From the NCBI GenBank assembly GCA_014324045.1, contig JACOMY010000027.1, positions 1-49,969 of the forward strand: DNA of 49,969 bases, in the 5' to 3' direction. Made by a program: the position numbers and the translations under genes. How positions within the stretch are numbered: position 1 is the stretch's first letter; each line of letters opens with the position of its first letter. The stretch is from Rhodospirillales bacterium (GTDB taxonomy: Bacteria; Pseudomonadota; Alphaproteobacteria; Kiloniellales; JACOMY01). Shown piece by piece: positions 18,525 to 27,421 of this stretch. The notes beneath the pieces are model-generated. The model made no database searches. It saw nothing but the letters and a program-made list of their open reading frames with translations, and was not told the DNA's origin.

Positions 18525-20933
18525 ATGCTCGATATCAGCAAAGGTACTGTCTTTCCCCTATTGCCGCTGCGGGACATCGTCGTCTTCCCGCACATGATCG
18601 TTCCACTCTTCGTCGGGCGTGAAAAGTCGGTTCGGGCACTCGAAGACGTGATGAAGGACGATAAGCAGATCCTTCTGGCCACCCAAAAAAATGCCGCCGA
18701 GAACGATCCCACCGCCTCGGACATCTACACCGTCGGTACCGTCGCTACGGTGCTGCAGCTTTTGAAGCTGCCGGACGGCACGGTCAAGGTTCTGGTCGAG
18801 GGCGATCAGCGCGCCCGCATCCTGCGTTTCACGGAGAACGAAGCCTTTTTCCAGGCGGAAGCGGATCTGCTGGACGAAGAACAAGGTGACTCGCAGGAAC
18901 TGAACGCCCTTATGCGCACGGTCGTCGGGCAGTTCGAACAGTACATCAAGCTGAACAAGAAGATCCCTCCGGAGGTATTGGTATCGGTCGGTCAGATCGA
19001 TGAGCCCGGCAAGCTTGTGGATACCATTGCTTCGCACCTGGCGTTGAAGATCCGCGACAAGCAGGATTTGCTCGATACCGATTCTGTCGCCGCCCGCTTG
19101 GAACGGGTCTACGGCTTCATGGAGTCCGAGATCGGCGTGCTGCAGGTCGAGAAGCGCATCCGTAGCCGGGTCAAGCGCCAGATGGAGAAAACCCAGCGCG
19201 AGCACTATCTAAACGAGCAGATGAAGGCCATTCAGAAAGAGCTTGAAGAGGGCGAGGACGGCCGTGACGAGTTGGCCGAACTAGAGGAGAAAATCCGCAA
19301 GACCCGCTTCACGAAGGAGGCGCGCGAGAAGGTTAACGCGGAGATGAAGAAGCTCCGGACCATGAGCCCTATGTCCGCCGAGGCGACGGTAGTACGTAAT
19401 TACCTGGATTGGATACTGGCGATTCCCTGGAGTAAGCCTTCGCGGATCAAGAAGGACCTGCGGCTGGCCCAAGAGATCTTGGATGCCGATCACTATGGCC
19501 TGGAGAAGGTCAAGGAGCGCATTTTGGAGTACCTTGCCGTCCAGCAGCGGATGAAGAAGATCAAGGGTCCGATCCTCTGCTTGGTTGGCCCCCCCGGGGT
19601 CGGCAAGACCTCTCTGGGTAAGTCGATCGCGCGGGCGACAGGCCGCAACTTCGTGCGTATGAGCCTGGGCGGCGTGCACGACGAGGCGGAGATACGCGGC
19701 CATCGCCGGACCTATATCGGCTCCATGCCGGGCAAGGTGGTACAGGGGATGAAGAAGGCTAAGTCTTCAAATCCGCTCTTCCTGCTGGACGAGGTCGACA
19801 AGCTGGGCAACGACTGGCGAGGCGATCCTTCCTCGGCGCTGCTGGAGGTCTTGGATCCGGAGCAGAACAGCACCTTCAACGATCACTACCTTGAGGTCGA
19901 CTACGACCTCTCGGATGTTATGTTCGTGACCACGGCGAACTCTCTGCGCATGCCGCAGCCGCTTCTGGACCGTATGGAGATCATCCGCATCCCCGGCTAC
20001 ACCGAGGACGAGAAGGTCGAAATAGCCAAGCAGCATCTGGTGCCGAAGGTCCTGATCGACAACGGCATGAAGCCGGAGGAGTGGTCGATCTCCGACGAGG
20101 CCTTGCGCGACCTTATACGCTTCTACACCCGCGAAGCCGGTGTGCGTAACCTGGAGCGCGAGATCGCCAATCTGGTGCGTAAAGCGGTCAAAGAGATTGC
20201 GTTGGGCAACGTCGATGCGGTCAAGGTGACCCGCCGCAACCTGGGCAAGTTCGCCGGCGTGAAGCGCTATCGCTTCGGCCAGGCGGAGGCAGAGGATCTG
20301 GTTGGCGTTTCAACCGGTCTGGCCTGGACCGAGGTCGGCGGCGAGCTGCTGTCGATCGAGGCAGTTCCGGTCCGCGGCAAGGGTAAAGTGGTCTCCACCG
20401 GCAAGCTGGGCGATGTCATGAAGGAATCGATCCAGGCGGCGGAGTCCTATGTGAAGAGCCGCGCTGTCGACTTCGGTATCAAGCCGACGCTGTTCGAGTG
20501 CAAGGACATTCACGTCCATCTGCCGGAAGGCGCGACGCCGAAAGATGGGCCCTCGGCCGGTATTGCCATGGTGACTGCCATCGTCTCGGCGCTGACCGGC
20601 GTGGCGATCCGCAAGGAGATCGCCATGACCGGCGAGGTGACCTTACGCGGGCGTGTCCTGCCGATCGGCGGCCTGAAGGAGAAGCTCTTGGCGGCCCTGC
20701 GCGGCGGTCTGGAGAAGGTGCTGATCCCGCGCGACAACGAGAAGGATCTGGTCGATATTCCGGACAACGTGAAGAAAGGCTTGGAGATCGTCCCGGTCTC
20801 GGTCGTCGATGAGGTTCTAGCGCATGCTCTGGTCAAGCCTTTGGAGCCGATCGAGTGGAACGACGACGAGGAAGAGTTGCCGTCGGCCTCCGGTGGGGTA
20901 GAGGAAAGCGAAGCGGGCATCTTGACACACTGA
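18525..20933 (+). CDS. lon: ATP-dependent Lon protease
   Basis: Lon is the hexameric AAA+ serine protease degrading misfolded and regulatory proteins. The 802-residue length is standard. In order: the LON N-domain (FPLLPLRDIVVFPHMIVPLFVGR), a coiled-coil segment including LNEQMKAIQKELEEGEDG, Walker A GPPGVGKTSLGKSIA, Walker B LFLLDEVDKLG, the sensor-containing SALLEVLDPEQN and the protease domain with catalytic Ser in PKDGPSAGIAMVTA and Lys in GGLKEKLLAALRGG. The acidic C-terminal tail is common in alphaproteobacteria. ATG 18525 is preceded by AAAGTGAGG. Confidence 0.98.
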   Translation: MLDISKGTVFPLLPLRDIVVFPHMIVPLFVGREKSVRALEDVMKDDKQILLATQKNAAENDPTASDIYTVGTVATVLQLLKLPDGTVKVLVEGDQRARILRFTENEAFFQAEADLLDEEQGDSQELNALMRTVVGQFEQYIKLNKKIPPEVLVSVGQIDEPGKLVDTIASHLALKIRDKQDLLDTDSVAARLERVYGFMESEIGVLQVEKRIRSRVKRQMEKTQREHYLNEQMKAIQKELEEGEDGRDELAELEEKIRKTRFTKEAREKVNAEMKKLRTMSPMSAEATVVRNYLDWILAIPWSKPSRIKKDLRLAQEILDADHYGLEKVKERILEYLAVQQRMKKIKGPILCLVGPPGVGKTSLGKSIARATGRNFVRMSLGGVHDEAEIRGHRRTYIGSMPGKVVQGMKKAKSSNPLFLLDEVDKLGNDWRGDPSSALLEVLDPEQNSTFNDHYLEVDYDLSDVMFVTTANSLRMPQPLLDRMEIIRIPGYTEDEKVEIAKQHLVPKVLIDNGMKPEEWSISDEALRDLIRFYTREAGVRNLEREIANLVRKAVKEIALGNVDAVKVTRRNLGKFAGVKRYRFGQAEAEDLVGVSTGLAWTEVGGELLSIEAVPVRGKGKVVSTGKLGDVMKESIQAAESYVKSRAVDFGIKPTLFECKDIHVHLPEGATPKDGPSAGIAMVTAIVSALTGVAIRKEIAMTGEVTLRGRVLPIGGLKEKLLAALRGGLEKVLIPRDNEKDLVDIPDNVKKGLEIVPVSVVDEVLAHALVKPLEPIEWNDDEEELPSASGGVEESEAGILTH

Positions 20934-20979
20934 TTCTTGAGGGGCTGGCGCCGCGTCTGCCTCTCGTGAGAGGAAGCGA

Positions 20980-21023
20980 CAAGGGCTCCGGCTTGTTCAG
21001 CGACGGGTCGGAGCCTTTGTCTT
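20980..21023 (+). terminator. intrinsic terminator after lon
   Basis: AAGGGCTCCG and CGGAGCCTTT can pair with one bulge and an 18-nt loop, followed by GTCTT. It ends the tig-to-lon block just before the COQ10-like gene. Confidence 0.6.
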
Positions 21024-21059
21024 ACTCTGTCCTGTCCTCTTGGAAATCACGGCAAGTCT

Positions 21060-21512
21060 ATGCCAAGTCACAGCGAACGGAAGCTTCTGCCCTATACACC
21101 CCAGCAGCTGTTCGACCTAGTGATCGACGTCGAGCGTTATCCGGAGTTTCTACCCTGGTGTCTGGCGGCTCGGATTGGCCGGCGAGAAGTGGGCGCGATC
21201 ACCGCCGATTTGGTGATCGGCTTCAAGATGGTTCGCGAACACTTCACCAGCCGGGTCGAGTACGATCCGGAACGTCTGTTTGTGACGACCTCCAACGTCA
21301 AGGGTCCTTTCCGGCAGATGCGCAGCAACTGGATCTTTGTCCAGCACGACGAGGGCTGCATGGTGGACTTTTCGGTCGCCTTCGAGTTCCGATCGCGCCT
21401 CTTGCAGAGACTTATCCAGTCGCTTTTCGAAGAGGCGGTTCGGCGCATGGTCGCCGCCTTCGAGGCACGCGCAGTGGCCCTGTATGGTGCACGGGGGGCG
21501 GTGCTCTGCTAA
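21060..21512 (+). CDS. COQ10/RatA-type polyketide-cyclase/START-like protein
   Basis: This 150-residue protein is a START-fold lipid/aromatic-binding protein. It begins MPSHSERKLLPYTPQQLFDLVIDVERYPEFLPWC, the usual beginning of the COQ10/RatA family, and ends FEEAVRRMVAAFEARAVALYG. In alphaproteobacteria and mitochondria COQ10 relatives bind ubiquinone and help its delivery to the respiratory chain; the related RatA affects ribosomes. A ubiquinone-binding role is the safer inference. It follows the lon terminator and precedes the gene-poor segment ahead of the hem cluster. Confidence 0.88.
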   Translation: MPSHSERKLLPYTPQQLFDLVIDVERYPEFLPWCLAARIGRREVGAITADLVIGFKMVREHFTSRVEYDPERLFVTTSNVKGPFRQMRSNWIFVQHDEGCMVDFSVAFEFRSRLLQRLIQSLFEEAVRRMVAAFEARAVALYGARGAVLC

Positions 21513-21910
21513 CCTCCAGCGGCGGCTGCTAGCGTTTGGCAAAAATTTGGCCGGTTAGCTCTTCGGTGCGGTGCGCGTCGGCAACAAAAAGACGATGGCC
21601 GCCCGATTTGTGTGGCGCGCCAAGAGTGTCCTGAAATCGGGCCGTGTTGTGCCGGAAAATCGGGCTGGAAAATCTAGGTTGTCGGAGGCGCCTCTGTCTG
21701 TGCCGCGCCGCGCGGGGTGTAGCCAGTCACTGATCAGCGTCACACCTTGCAACGGCCCTGAAACCGCCCGATTTCAAAAGACTTTTGTCACTCCCCAGAT
21801 CCGGCCCCCGCCGCCGATCCTTCCCTAACCCCCTGTTCTACCGACCTTCGGCACAGGTAGGAACAGGTGGGCACACTTCAAAAGACTTCTGCACCCTAAA
21901 GAGGGACGCG
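21513..21910. other. intergenic region with palindromic repeats
   Basis: About 400 bp separate two converging genes. It contains the second exact copy of the 36-bp AAAAGACTTTT repeat (21756-21791), a degenerate copy at 21876-21897, and nearby GAAATCGGGC blocks at about 21633 that are partly complementary to the repeat. No gene is supported. Confidence 0.5.
21756..21791. repeat. AAAAGACTTTT repeat, exact copy of 706-741
   Basis: These 36 bp are identical to 706-741. A third, diverged copy (CTTCAAAAGACTTCTGCACCC) lies at 21876-21897. Confidence 0.85.
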
Positions 21911-23437
21911 TTACTTCAACTGCCGTGCGCGCTCCTCTGGGGTAGAGTACGTCTCAGGAGTGTTGGCTGCTTGTGCTGCGACGGACGGCCAGGTCCGTGG
22001 CGCTTCGGCCTCGGCGAGGGTCGGGGCGGCAGCGCGTGGGTCGGGCGTTTCCTCCTGCTCCTCGGCGGCGATCACCGGCGCAAAGAAGGATCTACCGGCT
22101 CGATCGCCACTGCTGGGAGAGAGCGCGATGCCGCTCTCAGGCAGTGGCTTCCCGGCACGCCACGCGAGGCTGTCGAAGGACCCGCAAGCGCTGCAGCGCG
22201 GCGTCCAGATCTCTGGTTCGTGCTGACAGACTTTGCAAATCCAGGAAGGGGCGGCCGGGCGGCCGGCCGCGGTCTCCAGCCAAGAGCGGGCCGCGGCGGC
22301 ATCGCCGTGTTCGGCCTGCTCCAGGCGGGCCAGCAGTTCGGCGACGCGGGCGTCGGCTGCTTTGTCCTCGGCAGCCTGCAACTCGTTGCGGCTCTCCGCC
22401 CAGTCGCCGCTCTCCAGCGCCGATTCGGCCAGCACTAGGCGGGTCTCCACATGCTCCGGCTGACCGGAGATGAAGCGCAATAATGCCTTCTTGCGGATCT
22501 CCGGCTGCTCTGCCGAGGGTCGGGTGCGTTTCCAAGCCTTGTAAAAGTCAGGGTGCGGTCCTTGTGCCCAGGCACGGCGCAGCGCTCGCTCGGCATCCTT
22601 GTGACGTGAGGCGGCCACATAGGAATCGCCCAGCACAATCACGGCGGCCACAAAGCCGGGCGAGAGCTTCAGGGCCTGCTTGGCCTTGTCGATAGCGCGC
22701 TGGGTTTCTTGCTTGTCGGAGGCGGTCTTTGCCTCCTCGTAGAGTAGGACGGCGCGCTTGCGGTCGATATCGGAGCGGGGCAGGGCCTTGCGGCGGCGTG
22801 CCTCGTCCAGCGCCCGCACCGCCTCTTCCAGGCGGCCGCGGCGCTCGGCCAGATCGAACAGCGCGTCCAGCACCCAGGGTGTGTTGGGGCGCAGGTTGTA
22901 GGCCTCCTTGACGTATTCCAATGCGGCCTCTTCGTCGCCTTCGCGCAGGGCGATCTGCACCAGGCCACGCAGGCCGAGGAAGCGGGTCTCCGGCTGCTCC
23001 AGCATCACGTGGAAGTAACGGCTGGCGGCCCGGACGTCGCCGTCCAGCTGCGCCGACTGCGCAGCCAGCAAGAGAGTTAGCGGCGGATCGTCCAGCATGT
23101 CGCTGGCCCGCTTGGACCAGCGCAACGCCTCCTGCGGATCGCCGGCCGCGACCGCTACCATGCCCTGGGTCAGGGCGCGATAGCCCAGCCGCCGCTGCCG
23201 CCTATGCCAGCCTTCGCGGATGTCGCGCGGGCTCAGTAGCAGGCGCCGGACCACAAGAACCGCCAAGGTGTAGATTGCCAGAAGGACACCAAGGATTCCC
23301 AAGAGGATCTGTGCCGAGACATTCATCGTGTAGCCGAGCCACTCAGCGCGCACGGTTCCCGGCGATTGGCTGGCAACCCAATCAACCGCTACCGCGACGG
23401 CGGCGACAACGATCAGGGCAAAGAAAAATCGCAGCAT
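21911..23437 (-). CDS. hemY: HemY-like TPR membrane protein with C-terminal zinc ribbon
   Basis: This 508-residue inner-membrane protein begins with the HemY layout: a first transmembrane segment (LRFFFALIVVAAVAVAVDW), a GTVRAEWLGYTMNVSA stretch, and a second transmembrane segment (ILLGILGVLLAIYTLAVLV). Tetratricopeptide-like helical repeats follow, including a HVMLEQPETRFLGLRGLVQIALREGDEEAALEY stretch. Beyond these, a CxxC-x14-CxxC motif (CKVCQHEPEIWTPRCSAC, then FDSLAW) looks like a rubredoxin-type zinc ribbon. Despite its name, HemY in this group is not protoporphyrinogen oxidase; its role is unclear but linked to heme synthesis. It lies next to mic60. Confidence 0.9.
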   Translation of the reverse strand: MLRFFFALIVVAAVAVAVDWVASQSPGTVRAEWLGYTMNVSAQILLGILGVLLAIYTLAVLVVRRLLLSPRDIREGWHRRQRRLGYRALTQGMVAVAAGDPQEALRWSKRASDMLDDPPLTLLLAAQSAQLDGDVRAASRYFHVMLEQPETRFLGLRGLVQIALREGDEEAALEYVKEAYNLRPNTPWVLDALFDLAERRGRLEEAVRALDEARRRKALPRSDIDRKRAVLLYEEAKTASDKQETQRAIDKAKQALKLSPGFVAAVIVLGDSYVAASRHKDAERALRRAWAQGPHPDFYKAWKRTRPSAEQPEIRKKALLRFISGQPEHVETRLVLAESALESGDWAESRNELQAAEDKAADARVAELLARLEQAEHGDAAAARSWLETAAGRPAAPSWICKVCQHEPEIWTPRCSACGSFDSLAWRAGKPLPESGIALSPSSGDRAGRSFFAPVIAAEEQEETPDPRAAAPTLAEAEAPRTWPSVAAQAANTPETYSTPEERARQLK

Positions 23438-23458
23438 GAGTTGAGCCTGCCTAGGTTT

Positions 23459-25546
23459 CTAGTTTTGCTGCGCGGCTAGACTGGCCAGCGCGATCTGCTG
23501 CAATCGTTCTGCTGACTGTAGGGCCAAGAGTCTCGCCCTTGCTTCCGTCAGCCAAGGTGCCGCGGCCGCTGCCGCTGCGCCCTTTAGGCTGGCGGCCACG
23601 GTGATGGCTTCGCCCAGATTGCTTGCCAGCAAGCGCTGTTCGACGCGAGCGACGATGGCCTTCGGTGTATCGCCTGTGATCTCACCGACCGGGCGGATGT
23701 CGACCAGTCCGGAGACGGCGCCCCAAGCTTCGTTCAGGAAATCGCTGTCATGAGGCTCCTCGCCGGAGGCGGCGGCGAGAATTGTTGGGATCTGTGCGCG
23801 GAAGCTGGCGAGCAGCCCGCCGAGTGAAGAGACTCCTGCGCTCGCCAACGGATTCAGGTTGGCCAGGTCGTCCTGCATTTCCGGGGCCTCTGCGGCTAGC
23901 TTGGCGACGGCGTCGAGCTTGCCCTGGAAGCTGCCGCCGCGCTGGACGGCGTCGGAGAGTGAGGTTGCGGCCAGGGTCAGAGCGGCGGCGCGCGGCCGCA
24001 TGTCCTTGGCCAAGGCAGCCGAGATTGCACTGTCTATGCGCTCGTTCAGCAGCTTGGAGAAGCGGGTCAACTCATCGCTCAGTTTGCCAAGCTTAGTCTT
24101 GGCTTCCCCGACCTCCTTCGTCACATCTGCCAAGTCTGACTGCAACTGCGGCGTGATGCCCTCAAGGTTGTAGACCTTGCCGTCCAGTCCGGTCAGCTGC
24201 TGCCGGTTGGCGTCGACCTTGCCGAGCGTGTCGCTCAAGATCTTGTCGGCGTTTCCGACCTTACCGGACAGATCCTTGAGAGATGTCTTGGCGGAGACAA
24301 TCTCCTGTGTGACCGCCTCGATGCCGCCGAAGAGCTTTTGGGCCAAGATGTCGGCCGCTTCCTTGCCGCGTCCCTCCAAAGACGTCAACTCGCTGCGCAG
24401 CTCAGTGACTGCGGCGTCGAACTTGGCGCTCATCGCGCTCAAGTCGTTAGCCAACCGATCAGCCTGCTGCTTCACTGCGGCGATGGCGTCCTCGACCGCC
24501 TTGGGATCGCTGGTCAGGCGATTGATCAAGGTATTGACCCGGCCCTCCATGTGCGAGACCGCGGCGCGCATGCCCTCGATTTCTTTGCTGACTTCCGGGC
24601 CCAGAGCCCTGGAATCCTTCAGGGCCGTCGTGCGTTCGGTCAGTGCCGCCAAGTTGCTCTGGCCGCCGGTCTTCAATGCCTCCAGGTTTTGCTTCAACCC
24701 GGCCACGGCGACCTTGTTGGCGGAGGTGCCTTGGGCCAAGCCGTCGAACTTGTCGGTGAGGCTCTTCAGGGCAGCGGAGAAGTCGCCGCCCTTGGCCAAG
24801 TCCTCGACCTTGATTGTAAGAGCCGCGATCGCCCCCTCTGCACCATCGGCCGCCTTCTGGGCGGCGTCGATCTTCTTGTTCTGCGCATCCCAGCGATCGC
24901 CGGAGATCACATGACCCATCCAGAGGTCGCTGGTGCCCACCGCCAGGATGAAACCGACGATAACTAGAAGACCACCAACGACGATGCCTTTGATCATGCT
25001 GCCGTTCCTGGCGACGACAGGTGGGGCCGGTGGCGGTGGTTGGTAGCCGCCCGAACCGCTGCCGCCACCCGATCCGCCAGTGGCGACCTTATCGTCGTCT
25101 TCGCCCTTCGTGTCGGCTTCGACAGGGTGGGCTTCGGTCAGCCTTTCACTGCCGGTCGCGCTGTGGATGCTCTCAGCAGGGGAATCGCTTGCAACGCTGC
25201 CATTGCTGAGAGCATCTTGGGCCGTCAGCTTGTGCGAGTGCGGTAGATCAGCCGTAGCTTCCTCGGCCGCATCGCTCAGCCTGTCCTTGCCGTCGTCGCC
25301 GGAGACGGTCGAGCCGGCATCGCTTTCACTGTCGCCGGTCAGGGTCTCCTTGGCGTCACCGGCGTCGCCGATCGAATCGACTACGGCGGTGTTGGAGACC
25401 TTATCCTCTGCCGCCTTGCCGCTGCTCTCGGCCAGCGTGTCTTCCGTGTTCGGCATCGCCGTCGTCTTCGCTTCGGTTCGGCGGTTGTGCGTAGACTTGC
25501 CGGCCGGCGTCGTGCGCCTGCCTTGGCCGGACTTGTTGCTTGTCAT
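23459..25546 (-). CDS. Mic60/mitofilin-family inner-membrane protein
   Basis: This 695-residue protein has a low-complexity acidic N-terminal region, a PPPPAPP linker, one transmembrane segment (GIVVGGLLVIVGFILAVGTSDLW), a long coiled-coil central region rich in Ala, Leu, Lys and Glu, and a mitofilin-like helical C-terminus (AAPWLTEARARLLALQSAE). The architecture matches alphaproteobacterial Mic60, the homologue of the mitochondrial cristae-junction protein, which also sits in the heme gene cluster in several species. ATG 25546 is preceded by GGAGGAAAC; the frame begins upstream at 25618. It overlaps the hemD stop in an ATGA junction, so translation is likely coupled. Confidence 0.8.
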   Translation of the reverse strand: MTSNKSGQGRRTTPAGKSTHNRRTEAKTTAMPNTEDTLAESSGKAAEDKVSNTAVVDSIGDAGDAKETLTGDSESDAGSTVSGDDGKDRLSDAAEEATADLPHSHKLTAQDALSNGSVASDSPAESIHSATGSERLTEAHPVEADTKGEDDDKVATGGSGGGSGSGGYQPPPPAPPVVARNGSMIKGIVVGGLLVIVGFILAVGTSDLWMGHVISGDRWDAQNKKIDAAQKAADGAEGAIAALTIKVEDLAKGGDFSAALKSLTDKFDGLAQGTSANKVAVAGLKQNLEALKTGGQSNLAALTERTTALKDSRALGPEVSKEIEGMRAAVSHMEGRVNTLINRLTSDPKAVEDAIAAVKQQADRLANDLSAMSAKFDAAVTELRSELTSLEGRGKEAADILAQKLFGGIEAVTQEIVSAKTSLKDLSGKVGNADKILSDTLGKVDANRQQLTGLDGKVYNLEGITPQLQSDLADVTKEVGEAKTKLGKLSDELTRFSKLLNERIDSAISAALAKDMRPRAAALTLAATSLSDAVQRGGSFQGKLDAVAKLAAEAPEMQDDLANLNPLASAGVSSLGGLLASFRAQIPTILAAASGEEPHDSDFLNEAWGAVSGLVDIRPVGEITGDTPKAIVARVEQRLLASNLGEAITVAASLKGAAAAAAAPWLTEARARLLALQSAERLQQIALASLAAQQN

Positions 25547-26271
25547 TCCTTGTTTCCTCCACAGGCCCGCGATGCGATCAACTGCAGCAATCCAGCGCTG
25601 TCCGGCTGCTGCGCACAAAGAACATCTTTCCAGGCACTGCCACGCAAGCCTGCCGCGACGGCGGGGCTGAGGCAGAAGGCCAAGAGCGGCTCGGTCCTCT
25701 CTACCAGCCCCGATTCCTGCGCGAGCCTAACAAAGGCCCTGGCCGTCCTGGGGGAAAAAAAGGTTGCTGCATCCAAGCACCCTTCATCTAGTGCCGTGGT
25801 TGCCGCTTGCGGCATTACAGAGACCTGGTAAGCCTGATAGACGATGCGGCGGATCAAGACTAGCCCGCCTCCCGCCAAGATCTGCGAGGGATCGCGGGCC
25901 TGGTCCCTGCCACCGGGATTAAGAACAACTTTGCCGGGAGGAAGTCGGCGGCGCAGAAGCGAGGCTAGGGCCGCAGCGTTGCCGGCTGCCTCCTCAACCT
26001 GCTGGAAGCCGGCAGCGCGCGCAGCAGCTGCCGTCGCCGCTCCGACGGTGAAGACCGGCAGGGCGCGCGCAGCCTCGGTAGGCTGCAGGAAGTTAAAAGT
26101 GCGGGCCGAGGTAATAGCGAGCGCATCCACGCTGGCGAAGATGTCGGCGTCCTCCTCGGCAACTGCCTGAATCTCTAAGAGCGGAGCGATAACCGTCTTG
26201 TGGCCTGCAGCTGCCAGCTGTTTGGCGAAGTGCTGGGCCTCCGGCTGCGGTCGGGTGACCAGAAGATGCAC
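25543..26271 (-). CDS. hemD: uroporphyrinogen-III synthase
   Basis: It closes and rearranges hydroxymethylbilane into uroporphyrinogen III, the branch point of heme, siroheme and cobalamin synthesis. The 242-residue protein starts with MHLLVTRPQPEAQHFAKQL and shows the family segments IAPLLEIQAV, LAITSARTFNFL, PVFTVGAATAAAARAAGF and FFSPRTARAFV. HemD is weakly conserved, so the identification rests on these segments and on the place between hemC and mic60/hemY. Its stop overlaps the mic60 start, and it starts 5 bp after the hemC stop. Confidence 0.9.
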   Translation of the reverse strand: MHLLVTRPQPEAQHFAKQLAAAGHKTVIAPLLEIQAVAEEDADIFASVDALAITSARTFNFLQPTEAARALPVFTVGAATAAAARAAGFQQVEEAAGNAAALASLLRRRLPPGKVVLNPGGRDQARDPSQILAGGGLVLIRRIVYQAYQVSVMPQAATTALDEGCLDAATFFSPRTARAFVRLAQESGLVERTEPLLAFCLSPAVAAGLRGSAWKDVLCAQQPDSAGLLQLIASRACGGNKE

Positions 26272-26276
26272 GTCGC

Positions 26277-27272
26277 CTAGTCCTCCAGCAGAGCCAAGTG
26301 CTTGGGCCCGGCGTCACTGCGTAAGGCCTCGCCCAAGGCACGGCCCAGCGCCTCGGCTTGCTCGGCCGGCCCTTTGCAGCTGCGGCGTAACGGGGCGCTA
26401 CCGTTCGGCAGCAGGAACAGCGCGTCGAGCCGCAGCTGCCCTTCGACAACCTTGGCCAGTGCCGCGACCGGCGTGTGGCAGCTGCCATTCAGGGCGGCGA
26501 GGCAGGCCCGCTCGGCAAGCGAGCGCAGCCAACTCTCCCGATGATTCAGTGGAGCTAGGAGCTCGGCGGAGGCGGCATCGCCGCTACGAATCTCTAGACC
26601 GATGGCGCCCTGCGTGGCGGCCGGCAGGAAGATCGATGGTGACAGCGGCCGACCGACCGCTAGGCCCATGCGGTTTAGGCCAGCCTGCCCTAACAGGGTC
26701 GCGGCTATAGCGCCGCTCTTCAGTGTTGCCAAGCGGGTTCCGACATTGCCGCGCAGCGTTACAATCGAGAGGTCCGGACGCAGCATCAGCAGTTGCGCGG
26801 CGCGTCGCGGTGAGCAGGTGCCGACAACGGCGCCCTTAGGCAGCGCATCGAGTCCCTCCGCATCCGTCGGTTGGGCCATGATCAGGCTGTCCCGCGGATC
26901 TTCGCGCGGTGGAACGGCGGCCAGCGTGAAGACCTCCGGCAGTTGCGTGGGTAGGTCCTTCAGGGAGTGCACAGCAACGTCGATCTCCTCAGCCAACAAG
27001 GCCGCCTCGATCTCCTTGGCGAAGAGCGCTTTGCCGCCGATGTCGGTCAGGGGGCGGTCGCATAGGCGGTCGCCAGTGGTCTTGACGATGACGGTCTCGA
27101 TGGCCTCCGGTGCGGCTAATGCCGGCCAAGCCGTGCGCAGAAGCTCGGCGATCTCTCTAGCTTGGGCCAACGCAAGCGGGCTGCCGCGGGTACCAAGGCG
27201 CAAACGACCCGCCTTCAGGGCGAGCAAAGGGTCGCGTCGCGGCAAGTCTTTAATCGACGATGTCTGCGTCAT
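26277..27272 (-). CDS. hemC: porphobilinogen deaminase (hydroxymethylbilane synthase)
   Basis: It joins four porphobilinogens into hydroxymethylbilane. The 331-residue protein contains LRLGTRGSPLALAQA at the N-terminus, TTGDRLCDRPLTDIGGKALFAKEIE, VHSLKDLPTQLP, GTCSPRRAAQLL and LRGNVGTRLATLKSG. Toward the C-terminus the dipyrromethane cofactor Cys lies in LNGSCHTPVAALA. The usual GGC is GSC here, a small variation that keeps the cysteine. ATG 27272 was chosen; the frame opens further upstream at 27572 but without family similarity. It diverges from tsaD with 150 bp between. Confidence 0.95.
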   Translation of the reverse strand: MTQTSSIKDLPRRDPLLALKAGRLRLGTRGSPLALAQAREIAELLRTAWPALAAPEAIETVIVKTTGDRLCDRPLTDIGGKALFAKEIEAALLAEEIDVAVHSLKDLPTQLPEVFTLAAVPPREDPRDSLIMAQPTDAEGLDALPKGAVVGTCSPRRAAQLLMLRPDLSIVTLRGNVGTRLATLKSGAIAATLLGQAGLNRMGLAVGRPLSPSIFLPAATQGAIGLEIRSGDAASAELLAPLNHRESWLRSLAERACLAALNGSCHTPVAALAKVVEGQLRLDALFLLPNGSAPLRRSCKGPAEQAEALGRALGEALRSDAGPKHLALLED

Positions 27273-27421
27273 AGCTGTAGGAAACTGTTTCGGACTGCAG
27301 GGTATCGCCCTCGACCATGAGGGCCTGCGGCCCATAAGTCTTGCCGCTAGTGCCCTCGGTCTGACAAGCGGAAACCACCGACCGCGTGGTGTGCCGAGGC
27401 GTTGGGATAAGGGAAAGCCTT

